This document shows, in pieces, positions 1 to 9,021 of a stretch of DNA of 64,000 bases. The position numbers were made by a program, and so were the translations under genes. The notes below the pieces were generated by a model that searched no databases, was not told where the DNA came from, and saw only the letters and a program-made list of their open reading frames with translations. This DNA comes from Methylomagnum ishizawai. GTDB taxonomy: Bacteria; Pseudomonadota; Gammaproteobacteria; Methylococcales; Methylococcaceae. Numbering within the stretch: the stretch's first letter is position 1; each line of letters begins with the position of its first letter. The stretch is taken from the NCBI RefSeq assembly GCF_900155475.1, contig NZ_FXAM01000001.1:2712881-2776880 (forward strand), in the 5' to 3' direction.

Positions 1-333
1 GGCGAGGCCGAACACCATCCCGGCCAGGCGGTCGGCACCGGCCAGGCCGGTGCCCTGTACCAGTTTGTTGAGCAGGAACGCCAGCACGCCCGCCACGACC
101 AAGGTAGCGGCGAGCAGGAGGGCGAACGCGGCGGCGAAACGGACCGAAGGCGGGTTGATCGCGGTCAACCAATGGGCCGACACTTCGCCGCTATAGCGCA
201 GTCCCACCCAGAGCGCCGCAGCCCAGGCCAGCAGGGAAAACACCTCCCGCACCAAGCCCCGGCCCAAGCCGACCACGCCGGACAGGCCGACGATCCCGAC
301 GATGCCATAATCCACCCCGGTCAAGGGCGGCAT
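1..333 (-). CDS. cvpA: CvpA family membrane protein (3' part beyond window)
   Basis: The minus-strand frame reads from ATG at 333 to the window edge without a stop, giving the first 111 residues. It begins MPPLTGVDYGIVGIVGLSG and carries hydrophobic segments and the GLGRGLVREVFSLLAW motif typical of the CvpA (colicin V production) family of inner-membrane proteins. The family is usually about 160-180 aa, so roughly a third is missing. It lies downstream of the SPOR-domain gene, the usual gammaproteobacterial order folC-dedD-cvpA-purF, which predicts purF just outside the window. Confidence 0.85.
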   Translation of the reverse strand, partial: MPPLTGVDYGIVGIVGLSGVVGLGRGLVREVFSLLAWAAALWVGLRYSGEVSAHWLTAINPPSVRFAAAFALLLAATLVVAGVLAFLLNKLVQGTGLAGADRLAGMVFGLA

Positions 334-359
334 CGCCCGACCCGCGCACCCACCGGCGC

Positions 360-1349
360 TTATTTGCGCGGCAAGATCAAGCTCTTGATCCCCACCGCGC
401 CCTCGATCTGCTTTTGCACCTGTTCCGCCCGGCCCCGGTTCAATTCTGGTCCGACCCGCACCCGGTAGGTCACGCCGGAGCCGCCATGGATGGTCTCCAC
501 ATAGGCCGCGATGCTCTGTTTGCGCAGCCGTTCCGCCAAACCACGGGCATTGCTCTCGCTCGCGAAGCTACCGGCCTGGACCACCCAGGCGGAAGGCGTT
601 TCGGTCGGCGCGGCGGAATGTTTGGGTTCGGGCGGCTTGGGCGGGGTGAGCTTGGCCAGGGTTTCGGGCGGCGGGGTTTTGGGCACGGGCGCGGCGGGCT
701 TGGGCGATGCCGCCGGGGACTCCGCCACCGGCGTGGCGGCGGGTTTCAAAGCTGGCTTGGCCGCGACCGGATCGGCGGGTTTGGGTTGCTGCGGGGATTT
801 TGGCTTATCCTGCGGCTTCTTCGCAGCGGGTTCTACCGGCTTGGGCACGGGCGGAACCTTAGCGGATTTACCAGGCTTGGCCGGTTCGGCCAAGGCGGCC
901 TTGGGGATGGGCGCTTGCTTGGCACCGGGTTTGCCCAGGGCGGGCGGCTCGCCCCCTTCGTCCGTGCCCGTAAAATCCTCTTCCCCGGCGGAGGCTTCGG
1001 TGGTTTCCTCCACCGGCTCCTCGACGGAAGCGGCGGCTTCCTCGGGCGGCGGCTCGGCCTTGGGCGGCTTCGGCGGCGGCGCGTCTTCCAGGGGAATCAC
1101 CCGGTAGCCGGTTTCGGCGGCGGTTTTTTGCCCCTTCTTGTTCTCGGGCTGCTCGGCCTGGGCGATATCCGCCGCCGACTTGGGTAGCTCGATGCTCTTC
1201 TGTTCAATGGGTTCGGGTGGGGCGGATAGCTCGACCGCCGCCTTATCCTTGGGGTGTCCGGGGTCCTCGAACAACATCGGCACGAAGATCACCACCAAGC
1301 CCACGATAATCGTCGCGCCCAGCAGGCGCTGCTTCAATTGCTCATCCAT
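360..1349 (-). CDS. dedD: SPOR domain-containing cell division protein, DedD-like
   Basis: Predicted 329-aa inner-membrane protein. The start MDEQLKQRLLGATIIVGL was chosen because the open frame upstream of it lies antisense-like within folC and a single TM segment (about residues 8-26) follows this Met directly. A long Pro/Ala/Lys-rich periplasmic linker leads to a C-terminal SPOR domain (about 250-329, beginning AWVVQAGSFASESNARGLAE), which in this family binds denuded peptidoglycan at the septum. It is longer than E. coli DedD (about 220 aa) because of the linker. The gene follows folC by 17 nt and precedes cvpA. Confidence 0.85.
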   Translation of the reverse strand: MDEQLKQRLLGATIIVGLVVIFVPMLFEDPGHPKDKAAVELSAPPEPIEQKSIELPKSAADIAQAEQPENKKGQKTAAETGYRVIPLEDAPPPKPPKAEPPPEEAAASVEEPVEETTEASAGEEDFTGTDEGGEPPALGKPGAKQAPIPKAALAEPAKPGKSAKVPPVPKPVEPAAKKPQDKPKSPQQPKPADPVAAKPALKPAATPVAESPAASPKPAAPVPKTPPPETLAKLTPPKPPEPKHSAAPTETPSAWVVQAGSFASESNARGLAERLRKQSIAAYVETIHGGSGVTYRVRVGPELNRGRAEQVQKQIEGAVGIKSLILPRK

Positions 1350-1366
1350 TCGACAACAACCTCGGG

Positions 1367-2629
1367 TCAGGCGGTATGAGCCAGATACTCGGACACCAGG
1401 AAAAACGAACCGAACACCAGGATGAGATCGCCGCTCCGGGCGCTGGCGCGGGCCTTTGCCAACGCCGCGGCCATATCGCCGAACCCTTGTTCGACGGCGG
1501 AAACGCCCAAAGCGCGGAATACTTCGAGCAATTCCCCGGCGGTGGCGGCCCTGGGCATGGCGAGCGGTGCCAGATACCAATGGTCGATCTCGGCACGGAT
1601 ATGTTCAACAATGCCGACGATATCCTTATCCCGCATCACCGCGAACACCGCATGGACCTTGCGGCCCGCGAATTCCCGGCGGAGATACCCGGCCAGCATC
1701 CTGACCGCCTGCGGATTATGGGCCACATCCAGCAGCACGGGAACCTCGCCCGGAAAGAATTGGAACCGGCCCATCAGGCTGACCCCGGCGAGACCGCCAC
1801 GGATGGCGTCCACCGAAACCGGCCGCCGGTCGGCGATCCGGTGCAGGGTTTCCAACACCGCCGCGGCGTTCATGAGTTGATGCTCGCCGGGGATCGCGGG
1901 CCGGGGCAGATCGTCGAGACGTGCCGCCCCGCTCCACCAAGCCCAACCCCGCCCGGAAACCGCATAGCCAAAATCCCGGCCCTGGCAGCGCAAGGGTACG
2001 CCCTGTTGTTCGGCATAGCCTAGCACCGAATCCGGCACCGCCGGATCGCCGATCACGGCGGGCCGCCCGGCGCGGAAAATCCCGGCCTTTTCCAGGCCAA
2101 TCGCCTCGCGGGTATGGCCCAGCCATTCCTGATGGTCGATATCGATGCTGGCGAGCAAGGCGGCATCGGTGTCGATGATGTTCACCGCATCCAACCTGCC
2201 GCCCAAGCCCACCTCCAGAATCTGCACGTCCAAACCGGCGGCGGCGAAGATATCCAGGGCCGCGAGGGTGCCGAACTCGAAAAAGCTGAGGGAGGTTGCG
2301 CCACGGGCGGCGTCGATGCGGGCGAAAGCTTCGCAGATGGGCGCGTCGTCCACCATCCGGCCATCGATGCGGATGCGCTCGTTGTACTTGAGGATATGCG
2401 GCGAGGTATAAGTGCCCACCCGGTAGCCTTGCGCCCTGAGGATCGCGTCCAACAGGGCGACACAGGAACCCTTGCCATTGGTGCCGCCCACGGTGATGGT
2501 GAACGGAACCCGGCGGTCCCCATCCATCGCCGCGAACACCCGGCTCACCCGGCCCAGCCCCATGTCGATGGCGCGGGGATGCAAGGTCTCCTGCCAAGCC
2601 AGCCAATCAGCCAGCGTTGTGAAACGCAT
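1367..2629 (-). CDS. folC: bifunctional folylpolyglutamate synthase / dihydrofolate synthase
   Basis: Adds glutamate to dihydropteroate and to folates in the cytoplasm (Mur-ligase superfamily). The 420-aa product from MRFTTLADWLAWQ has the ATP-binding loop VGGTNGKGS near residue 50, the KYNERIRI motif and a C-terminal ligase domain with LLDVAHNPQA. An ATG at 2629 was preferred to the longer frame because it is just 4 nt after the accD stop and matches the usual family N-terminus. It is likely cotranscribed with accD, the standard accD-folC pair of gammaproteobacteria. Confidence 0.93.
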   Translation of the reverse strand: MRFTTLADWLAWQETLHPRAIDMGLGRVSRVFAAMDGDRRVPFTITVGGTNGKGSCVALLDAILRAQGYRVGTYTSPHILKYNERIRIDGRMVDDAPICEAFARIDAARGATSLSFFEFGTLAALDIFAAAGLDVQILEVGLGGRLDAVNIIDTDAALLASIDIDHQEWLGHTREAIGLEKAGIFRAGRPAVIGDPAVPDSVLGYAEQQGVPLRCQGRDFGYAVSGRGWAWWSGAARLDDLPRPAIPGEHQLMNAAAVLETLHRIADRRPVSVDAIRGGLAGVSLMGRFQFFPGEVPVLLDVAHNPQAVRMLAGYLRREFAGRKVHAVFAVMRDKDIVGIVEHIRAEIDHWYLAPLAMPRAATAGELLEVFRALGVSAVEQGFGDMAAALAKARASARSGDLILVFGSFFLVSEYLAHTA

Positions 2630-2633
2630 GGGT

Positions 2634-3587
2634 TTAGGCGTCGCCTTGGGGTTCGCCGCTGGGCAGCGGCGCATCGGTGGCGACTATTTCAGGCTTGGGT
2701 TCTTCGACCACGGGCGGTTTCTGCGCCACGGACGGCCTACCGGTCATCAAAAGGTCGAGTAAGGCCGCGATCTTGCCGCGCATTTCGCGGCGGTCCACGA
2801 TCATATCCAAGGCACCGTGTTCCAGCAGGAATTCGCTGCGCTGGAAGCCTTCCGGCAGTTTCTCGCGCACGGTCTGCTCGATCACCCGTGGCCCTGCGAA
2901 GCCGATCAAAGCACCCGGCTCGCCGATATTGATATCGCCCAGCATCGCCAAACTGGCCGACACCCCGCCCATGGTGGGATCGGTCAGCACCGAAATGAAC
3001 GGCAAACCGGCGGCGGCGAGTTTGGCCAAGGCGGCGCTGGTCTTCGCCATCTGGAACAAGGACAGCAAGGATTCCTGCATCCGCGCCCCGCCGCTGGCGC
3101 TGAACACCACCAGGGGCATCCCGTGGGCCAAGCAATGATTGACCCCGCGCACGAAACGCTCGCCCACCACCGACCCCATGGACCCGGCCATGAAATCGAA
3201 ATTGAAGGCGGCGGCGACCACGGGACGCCCTTCCAACTGCCCGGCGACCACGCTTAGCGCGTCCTTTTCCCCGGTGGCTTTCTGGGCCTGGGACAGGCGG
3301 TCCTTGTATTTCTTGCTATCGCGGAATTTCAAGGGATCGAGCGGGGCGAGGTTCTCGCCGAGTTCCAGGCGGTTCCCAGGATCGAGGAACAGATGCAGAC
3401 GCTTCTTGCTACCGATCCGCATGTGATGGCCGCACTTGGGGCAGACTTCAAGGTTCCGCTCCACCTCCGAGCGATAGAGGATGGCGTTGCAACTCGGGCA
3501 TTTGCTCCACAATCCTTCCGGCACCGTGCTTTTGGTAGAAGCTTCCGTGCGGATTTTCGAAGGAACAAGTTTGTGAAACCAGCTCAA
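2634..3587 (-). CDS. accD: acetyl-CoA carboxylase carboxyltransferase subunit beta
   Basis: Beta subunit of the carboxyltransferase that forms malonyl-CoA for fatty acid synthesis. The 317-aa product has the N-terminal four-cysteine zinc ribbon (CPSC at about 31-34 and CPKC at about 50-53) followed by a crotonase-fold domain with the conserved GGARMQES and DPTMGGV stretches. Length is close to the E. coli protein (304 aa) with a short Pro-rich C-terminal extension. It follows trpA by 21 nt in the trp-acc-fol run. Confidence 0.96.
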   Translation of the reverse strand: MSWFHKLVPSKIRTEASTKSTVPEGLWSKCPSCNAILYRSEVERNLEVCPKCGHHMRIGSKKRLHLFLDPGNRLELGENLAPLDPLKFRDSKKYKDRLSQAQKATGEKDALSVVAGQLEGRPVVAAAFNFDFMAGSMGSVVGERFVRGVNHCLAHGMPLVVFSASGGARMQESLLSLFQMAKTSAALAKLAAAGLPFISVLTDPTMGGVSASLAMLGDINIGEPGALIGFAGPRVIEQTVREKLPEGFQRSEFLLEHGALDMIVDRREMRGKIAALLDLLMTGRPSVAQKPPVVEEPKPEIVATDAPLPSGEPQGDA

Positions 3588-3608
3588 GGGGTTGACTCTC
3601 GTATGGGT

Positions 3609-4421
3609 TTAGGAAGAGGCGGCGTCCATCGCGGAACGCATGGATTGCAGCAAGGCGACGATCCCGGCCAGGGCGCGGTCGGGTTCGCTTTCGGCGGCTT
3701 CGATCTTGCCGACCAGGGCGCTACCCACGACCACGGCATCGGCAAAGGCGGCGATGGCGGCGGCGATTTGGGCATCCTTCACGCCGAAGCCAACGCCGAC
3801 CGGCAGGTTGGTCAGCGCCTTGATTTCGGCCAGCTTGCGCTCGACCTCGCCCAAGTCCATATGGGAAGCGCCGGTCACGCCCTTCAGCGAAACATAATAG
3901 AGATAGCCACGACCGAGTTGGCCCATTTTGCGGATGCGCTCCTCGGTGCTGTTCGGGGCCAGGAGATAGATGGGATCGATGCCCGCCTCGTGCAGCAGGG
4001 GCAGCAGTTCGGAGGATTCCTCGGGCGGCAGATCGACGGTGAGGACGCCATCGACCCCGGCTGCCTTGGCCTGCTCGACGAAAGCCGTGTAGCCCATGGC
4101 CTCGATAGGGTTGAGATAACCCATCAGCACCACGGGGGTTTCGGCGTCCTGGGCGCGGAATTCACAGACCAGGCCCAACACCCGGCGCAGGCCCATCTTA
4201 TGGACCAGGGCGCGTTCGCTGGCCTTCTGGATCACCGGGCCGTCGGCCATGGGATCGGAAAACGGCACGCCCAGCTCGATGATATCGGCCCCGGCCCCGA
4301 CCATGGCATGGAGCGCCGGGACGGTGAATTCCGGGGTGGGATCGCCCGCCGTGATGAACGGGATGAGCGCCTTGCGCTGGGCTTGTCGCAATGCCTCGAA
4401 TTTGGCGGTCAGGCGGCTCAC
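3609..4421 (-). CDS. trpA: tryptophan synthase alpha chain
   Basis: Cleaves indole-3-glycerol phosphate to indole and glyceraldehyde 3-phosphate and channels indole to TrpB. The 270-aa TIM barrel has the catalytic Glu and Asp in [15 protein letters not shown] (about residues 48-62) and the phosphate-binding GFGVKD loop. Its ATG overlaps the trpB stop by 4 nt (ATGA), which implies translational coupling. Full length for the family. Confidence 0.97.
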   Translation of the reverse strand: MSRLTAKFEALRQAQRKALIPFITAGDPTPEFTVPALHAMVGAGADIIELGVPFSDPMADGPVIQKASERALVHKMGLRRVLGLVCEFRAQDAETPVVLMGYLNPIEAMGYTAFVEQAKAAGVDGVLTVDLPPEESSELLPLLHEAGIDPIYLLAPNSTEERIRKMGQLGRGYLYYVSLKGVTGASHMDLGEVERKLAEIKALTNLPVGVGFGVKDAQIAAAIAAFADAVVVGSALVGKIEAAESEPDRALAGIVALLQSMRSAMDAASS

Positions 4422-5623
4422 AGGCTGATTCCCTCGCGTTGGGCTATGGTGTTGATGTCTTTGTCGCCGCGCCCGGAGAGGTTGACCAGGATTTGCTGGT
4501 CCTTGCCCAGGGTGGGCGCGAGTTTCATGGCGTAGGCGACGGCGTGGCTGGATTCCAGGGCCGGGATGATGCCTTCCATCCGGGTCAGGGTGTGGAAACC
4601 CACCATCGCTTCGCTATCGGTGATGCTGACGTAGTTGGCTCTGCCTGAGTCCTTGAGCCAAGCATGTTCCGGGCCGACGCCGGGATAATCCAGGCCGGCG
4701 GAAATCGAGTGGGTTTCGATGATTTCGCCGTCCTCGTCTTCCATCAGATAAGTGCGGTTGCCGTGCAACACACCGGGACGGCCCGCGCTCAAGGGCGCGG
4801 AATGACGGCCGGTTTCGATACCGTCGCCCGCCGCTTCGACGCCGTACATCGCGATGTCCTTATCGTCGATGAAGGGGTAGAACAAGCCAATGGCATTGGA
4901 ACCCCCGCCCACGCAGGCGACCAAGGCATCGGCTTGGCGTCCGGTCATGTCCTGCATTTGCTGGCGGGCTTCGCGGCCAATCACGGCTTGGAAATCGCGC
5001 ACCATGGCGGGATAAGGATGCGGACCCGCCACCGTGCCGATAATGTAGAAGGTGTTATCGACGTTGGTGACCCAGTCGCGGAGCGCTTCGTTGAGCGCGT
5101 CCTTCAAGGTCTTGGAGCCGGATTCGACCGGCACCACGGTCGCGCCCAGGAGTTTCATCCTGAGGACGTTGGGCGCTTGCCGAGCCACATCCACCGAACC
5201 CATGTAGACCACGCATTCAAGGCCCAAGCGTGCCGCCACGGTGGCGGTGGCGACGCCGTGCTGGCCCGCGCCGGTCTCGGCAATGATGCGGGTCTTGCCC
5301 ATGCGCTTGGCCAAGAGGGCTTGGCCAACGGTGTTGTTGACCTTGTGCGCCCCGGTGTGGTTGAGGTCTTCGCGCTTGAGGAAGATTTGCGCCCCGCCCA
5401 GATGGCGGCTCAGCCGCTCGGCATGGTAGATGGGCGAAGGTCTGCCGACATAGTGCTTGAGGTCGTAGTCGAGCTCGGCCAGGAATTCCGGGTCTTGCAT
5501 GTAGCGCCGATAAGCTTGGTTCAGCTCGTCGATGGGGTACATGAGGGTCTCGGCCACGAACACGCCGCCGTAGGGACCGAAGTGGCCGCGTTCGTCGGGT
5601 AGGTTATAAGCTTCCGTCGGCAT
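4418..5623 (-). CDS. trpB: tryptophan synthase beta chain
   Basis: PLP enzyme that condenses indole with serine. The 401-aa product starts at [16 protein letters not shown]; the open frame extends further upstream but only into trpF. The PLP lysine is in [10 protein letters not shown] and the phosphate-binding glycine loop GGGSNA follows, so the active site looks intact. It overlaps trpF by 20 nt upstream and trpA by 4 nt downstream, consistent with a single trpF-trpB-trpA message. Confidence 0.97.
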   Translation of the reverse strand: MPTEAYNLPDERGHFGPYGGVFVAETLMYPIDELNQAYRRYMQDPEFLAELDYDLKHYVGRPSPIYHAERLSRHLGGAQIFLKREDLNHTGAHKVNNTVGQALLAKRMGKTRIIAETGAGQHGVATATVAARLGLECVVYMGSVDVARQAPNVLRMKLLGATVVPVESGSKTLKDALNEALRDWVTNVDNTFYIIGTVAGPHPYPAMVRDFQAVIGREARQQMQDMTGRQADALVACVGGGSNAIGLFYPFIDDKDIAMYGVEAAGDGIETGRHSAPLSAGRPGVLHGNRTYLMEDEDGEIIETHSISAGLDYPGVGPEHAWLKDSGRANYVSITDSEAMVGFHTLTRMEGIIPALESSHAVAYAMKLAPTLGKDQQILVNLSGRGDKDINTIAQREGISL

Positions 5624-6275
5624 ATTGATTACTATCGAATAGGTGTACTGCTTGAATGAACGCCGCCATCTTGGCGGCGTCCTTGATTCCCTTCCCCGCT
5701 TCCACTCCGCTCGATACATCGAGCGCATAGGGCCGTACTGTCCGCAGGGCTTCCGCCACATTGCCGGGGGCCAATCCGCCCGCCAGCGTCAACGTCCTGG
5801 CGGACTCCGCCGGGACCAAATCCCAGTCGAAACGCTCGCCGGTACCGCCCTGGGCGTCCGGGTGCCAAGCATCCAACAAGATACCGGAAGCTTCCCGGTA
5901 CTGCGCCATGGCCCCCGCGAGGTCCAAACCCGGCCTCATGCGGATGGCCTTGAGATAAGGCTTGGCGAACGCACCGCAGTAACCAGCGTCCTCGTCGCCA
6001 TGGAACTGGAGCAGATCGATCCGCACCGCCCCGAGGACCTCCGCCACCCGCGCCGCCGCCGCGTCCACAAACAAAGCGACCACGGTGACAAAGGGCGGAA
6101 GTCCCGCCACGATGGCCCGGGCCTGTTCGATCCCGACATGGCGCGGGCTGGGCGGATAAAACACCAAACCCAAAGCGTCCGCGCCCAAATGCACGGCGGC
6201 CAGGGCATCTTGGGGGCGGGTGAAGCCGCAGATTTTAACCCGAGTTCGGCGGAAGAGGTACGGGATTTTGTTCAC
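5604..6275 (-). CDS. trpF: phosphoribosylanthranilate isomerase
   Basis: Catalyses the Amadori rearrangement of N-(5-phosphoribosyl)anthranilate. The 223-aa TIM barrel has the catalytic Cys in VKICGFTRP and the catalytic Asp in VALFVDA. I chose the GTG at 6275 because it overlaps the truA stop as GTGA, the coupling used elsewhere in this run; the ATG further upstream would lie inside truA. The truA-trpF-trpB-trpA order is standard in gammaproteobacteria. Confidence 0.93.
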   Translation of the reverse strand: MNKIPYLFRRTRVKICGFTRPQDALAAVHLGADALGLVFYPPSPRHVGIEQARAIVAGLPPFVTVVALFVDAAAARVAEVLGAVRIDLLQFHGDEDAGYCGAFAKPYLKAIRMRPGLDLAGAMAQYREASGILLDAWHPDAQGGTGERFDWDLVPAESARTLTLAGGLAPGNVAEALRTVRPYALDVSSGVEAGKGIKDAAKMAAFIQAVHLFDSNQYADGSL

Positions 6276-7087
6276 TCGCGGTCCGGGGTATAGCGGCTGG
6301 CGTGGGCGGGCAGGTGCTGGAAGATGGGATGGCGGACGATACCGAAGGCTTCGGGATAGCAAATCCCGCCCAAGTATAAGCCATCGGCCGGAGCCGTCAC
6401 ACCGCCCTGGGCGCGGTCGCGGGCGGCCAACACCTCAGCGGCCCAGCGCGGGGGACGCTTACCGGAACCGATCTCGATCAAGACCCCGGCGATGTTCCGC
6501 ACCATATGATGCAGGAAGGCGTTGGCGCACAGTTCGATCACCACCCTATCGGCCTCTTCGCGCCGCACATGGATGAAATGCATATAGCGGTGCGGGCTTT
6601 TGGATTGGCAGCCCTGGGCGCGGAACGAGGAAAAATCGTGATCGCCGATCAAATATTGGGCCGCCGTATGCATGGCCTCCACATCGAGCGGCGCGAAATG
6701 CCAAGTCATCTGCCGTCGGTGCAAGGCGGATTTCATGGGCCGGTTGAGGATGACATAGCGGTAATAACGGGCGATGGCGCTGTAGCGGGCGTGGAAATCT
6801 TCCGCCACCTCGCGTACCCACAATACGCGCACATCCTCGGGCAGGACGGTATTGGTGCCCATCAACCAGGAATAAGGCTTGCGCTGGACTTCGGGATCGA
6901 AATGCACCACCTGTTCCAAGGCGTGAACCCCGGCGTCGGTGCGGCCCGCGCAGACCGCCTTGACCTCGCGGTCGGCGACCCGGCCCAAGGCGGCGTCGAG
7001 GGTGGCCTGCACGGTGCGTTTGTCGGGTTGCCATTGCCAGCCGGCGAAGGCCGAACCGTCGTATTCGATACCTAGAGCAAGACGCAT
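6272..7087 (-). CDS. truA: tRNA pseudouridine(38-40) synthase
   Basis: Converts uridines 38-40 of the tRNA anticodon arm to pseudouridine. The 271-aa product carries the family's catalytic Asp in CAGRTDAGVHALEQV and the N-terminal GIEYDGSAFAGWQ motif. It is the first gene of the truA-trp-acc-fol run; its stop overlaps the trpF start. Confidence 0.96.
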   Translation of the reverse strand: MRLALGIEYDGSAFAGWQWQPDKRTVQATLDAALGRVADREVKAVCAGRTDAGVHALEQVVHFDPEVQRKPYSWLMGTNTVLPEDVRVLWVREVAEDFHARYSAIARYYRYVILNRPMKSALHRRQMTWHFAPLDVEAMHTAAQYLIGDHDFSSFRAQGCQSKSPHRYMHFIHVRREEADRVVIELCANAFLHHMVRNIAGVLIEIGSGKRPPRWAAEVLAARDRAQGGVTAPADGLYLGGICYPEAFGIVRHPIFQHLPAHASRYTPDRE

Positions 7088-7179
7088 GGGGAAAATAGCG
7101 GGGGAACGGGGGCGCTATTGTTCCAGATTGGGCGGGAGGGCGGAAGCGGCATCGGGGGAATAGCAGGACGGACGGGAAA

Positions 7180-7219
7180 CCCATGGACGGTCATGCGGTT
7201 ACACGCCACCGTCCATGGG
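7180..7219 (-). terminator. perfect 12-bp inverted repeat after the PEP-CTERM gene
   Basis: Arms at 7180-7191 and 7208-7219 pair perfectly (CCCATGGACGGT and its complement) around a 16-nt loop. The element lies 23 nt past the stop of the minus-strand gene at 7243-7914 and before truA. There is no strong U-tract after the stem, so it could be a terminator, an mRNA-stabilising hairpin or a binding site. Confidence 0.45.
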
Positions 7220-7242
7220 CCGAACGCAGGGACTGTTTGGAA

Positions 7243-7914
7243 TCAGGCCAGGGCAAGGCCCAAGCCGCGCCGCTTGCTGAAACCCAAGCCGGCCAATCCC
7301 AAGCCCATCAGGTAGAGGGTGGCGGGGACCGGGGCTTCCGAACCGCTGCCGCCGCCACTGCCGGCGTAACCGACCGGATCGCTGAAGAGGACGACATAGT
7401 CCCGGGCGGATGAATAGCCGGTTTGGGACTCGAACAACTCGGGGTCGCTAAAGCCAGCGGCGTTGGCCACGATGTCGGACACGAGGGCATTGAGATTGGC
7501 GGGGTTGTTGTCCACATTTGCGCCGGAAAAATCAATCGCGATCAGGTAGTCGCCCGCCCCCAGGGTTAGGCTGCCCGAACCCAGGGAGGAGGTACTATTC
7601 GACCCGGCGATATATCCTCCCGCCTCGAACGTCCCGGTTCCGTCGTCGAATATATAGGCGTCCGCGTAGAAGCCATCGCCGCCGACACCGACCGTCAAAC
7701 TACCGCCGCCGAAGTGGAATCGATAGGCATCGAGATAATCGCCGGGGCCGAGTTGGCCATCGACTTCGGTGTTGGGCGGTGCGATGTTTCGGGGGGAACC
7801 GGAAGCCAGCGGCCCCGCATCGCCGCCGGTGCTTTCAAGGAAAGGGGTGGCGTGGACCGACTGGATCGATAGCAACAGGCCCGCCGCTATCAGGCTAGTG
7901 CGCAAATTCTTCAT
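7243..7914 (-). CDS. PEP-CTERM-like exported protein, DVUA0089-like repeat region
   Basis: Predicted 223-aa secreted protein. An N-terminal signal peptide (MKNLRTSLIAAGLLLSIQS, cleavage near HATP) leads to a Gly/Asp-rich beta-type body and a C-terminal sorting signal: PVPATLYLMGLGLAGLGF followed by SKRR. This tripartite motif-TM-basic tail is the exosortase substrate signal, with PVPAT in place of the usual VPEPAT. The Met at 7914 was chosen because the signal peptide begins there. The body resembles short pre-PEP domains seen in methanotroph PEP-CTERM proteins; its function is unknown. The exosortase-A-associated island at 35-53 kb suggests the sorting machinery exists in this genome. Confidence 0.8.
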   Translation of the reverse strand: MKNLRTSLIAAGLLLSIQSVHATPFLESTGGDAGPLASGSPRNIAPPNTEVDGQLGPGDYLDAYRFHFGGGSLTVGVGGDGFYADAYIFDDGTGTFEAGGYIAGSNSTSSLGSGSLTLGAGDYLIAIDFSGANVDNNPANLNALVSDIVANAAGFSDPELFESQTGYSSARDYVVLFSDPVGYAGSGGGSGSEAPVPATLYLMGLGLAGLGFSKRRGLGLALA

Positions 7915-8187
7915 GGTTGCCGCTCTTAAAAAAGGATTGGAAAGCAAGGATTGCGTGGTTTTGGGGGGACTGGGCTGTTCCCACGGCCCATCATCGCTCG
8001 AAACGATCCCGCGTAGGAGCCACCCATGCATTGTAATCAAAGACAGTTACGATTGATACACCAACCCTAACACTTGTGTAAAAACGTAAAATATAGCGAC
8101 ACCCAACCTTTGGACAGCACGGGAACCATACCGACAAAACGTGACGCTCCCCATAATCCAAGCCAGGACGGCGGACATCCTGCCCAT
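7915..8187. other. intergenic region upstream of the PEP-CTERM gene
   Basis: 273 nt without a convincing gene. The part at about 8060-8105 is clearly more AT-rich than the surroundings (includes AAAAACGTAAAATATAG) and probably holds the promoter of the minus-strand PEP-CTERM gene, but I could not place a -35/-10 pair with confidence. Confidence 0.4.
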
Positions 8188-8217
8188 AAAAAAGGCGCGG
8201 AACCGTAGCCCCGCGCC
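8188..8217 (-). terminator. Rho-independent terminator of the PuuD-like gene
   Basis: Read on the minus strand, a 7-bp GC stem (GGCGCGG/CCGCGCC, 8194-8200 with 8211-8217) and a 10-nt loop are followed directly by six T residues (8188-8193 as A on the plus strand). It sits 17 nt past the stop of the gene at 8234. Confidence 0.75.
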
Positions 8218-8233
8218 CGCCCCTACGGGCCGG

Positions 8234-8857
8234 TCAGGCGATGTTCTGCGCCGCGACCATGAAATACAGCATCGGGATCGAGAACATGGTGTTGAACCGG
8301 CTGGTCAGCATCGCGGTGCGGGCCGCGGCCTTCTTCTCGTCGTCGGTGGCCGGGACCAGGCCCAGCGCCTTCTGCTGGTTGGGCCAGATGATGCTCCAGA
8401 CGTTATAGGCCATGAACAGCGCCAACCACATGCCGAGGCCGATATAGGTGGTCCGGCCCCCTTGGAACTTGCCCAGCAGCAAGGCATCCAGCAGGTAGCT
8501 GTTGAGCAAGGCCAGCACCACGCCAGTGACCACGGTGGCGAGCGCCGCGTAGCGGAACCAGAACAGCGCGGCCGGGGCGATCACCTTGCCGATGGCGGGT
8601 TTCTGCTCGTCGGGAATCTTGGGCATGGACGGGATTTGCACGAAATTGAAATACCAGAGCAAGCCGATCCACATCACCCCCGAAATGACATGCAGCCAGC
8701 GGAACAGGAAGGCGGTCCAATTCAGGTCCAGCCGCACGCTGCCGGTGATGAGCGCCAACACCGCGCACAGCCCGGCCCCGAACAGGAGGGCGCGTTCCAA
8801 TTTGTCCAAACCGAAGCCGGCCAGTTTATCGATGAGTTTCAGCATGAGATTACGCAT
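8234..8857 (-). CDS. PuuD-like (urate oxidase N-terminal domain) membrane protein
   Basis: 207-aa integral membrane protein with about four TM segments and the conserved histidine-containing FRWLHVISGVMWIGLLWYFN stretch of the Urate_ox_N/PuuD family. Full PuuD has eight TM helices and a cytochrome c domain; this protein has only the front half, so urate oxidation should not be assumed. The ATG at 8857 was selected because AGGAGG (8864-8869) stands 6 nt upstream; an ATG at 8872 overlaps that site. It stands alone between two terminator-like elements. Confidence 0.75.
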   Translation of the reverse strand: MRNLMLKLIDKLAGFGLDKLERALLFGAGLCAVLALITGSVRLDLNWTAFLFRWLHVISGVMWIGLLWYFNFVQIPSMPKIPDEQKPAIGKVIAPAALFWFRYAALATVVTGVVLALLNSYLLDALLLGKFQGGRTTYIGLGMWLALFMAYNVWSIIWPNQQKALGLVPATDDEKKAAARTAMLTSRFNTMFSIPMLYFMVAAQNIA

Positions 8858-8975
8858 GGATATCCTCCTCATAATGTGTTTTTGGGATGGTGTGCCTGGG
8901 CATAAGTCGAGCAGGCGTGACACAGGGTATGCCCTTGCGGGGAACGAAGCAAACCCATAGCGGTGGTTCCTGGAA

Positions 8976-8993
8976 TCCAAAGCCGACTTTGGA
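8976..8993. repeat. short palindromic repeat, copy 1
   Basis: TCCAAAG-CCGA-CTTTGGA hairpin in the gap between the antiporter stop and the PuuD-like start. A near copy (17 of 19 bases including the flanking C) occurs at 26256-26273. Possible dispersed repeat family or mRNA 3' hairpin. Confidence 0.4.
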
Positions 8994-9021
8994 CAAACCC
9001 CGTCATCGCCAAGGCAAGCCT

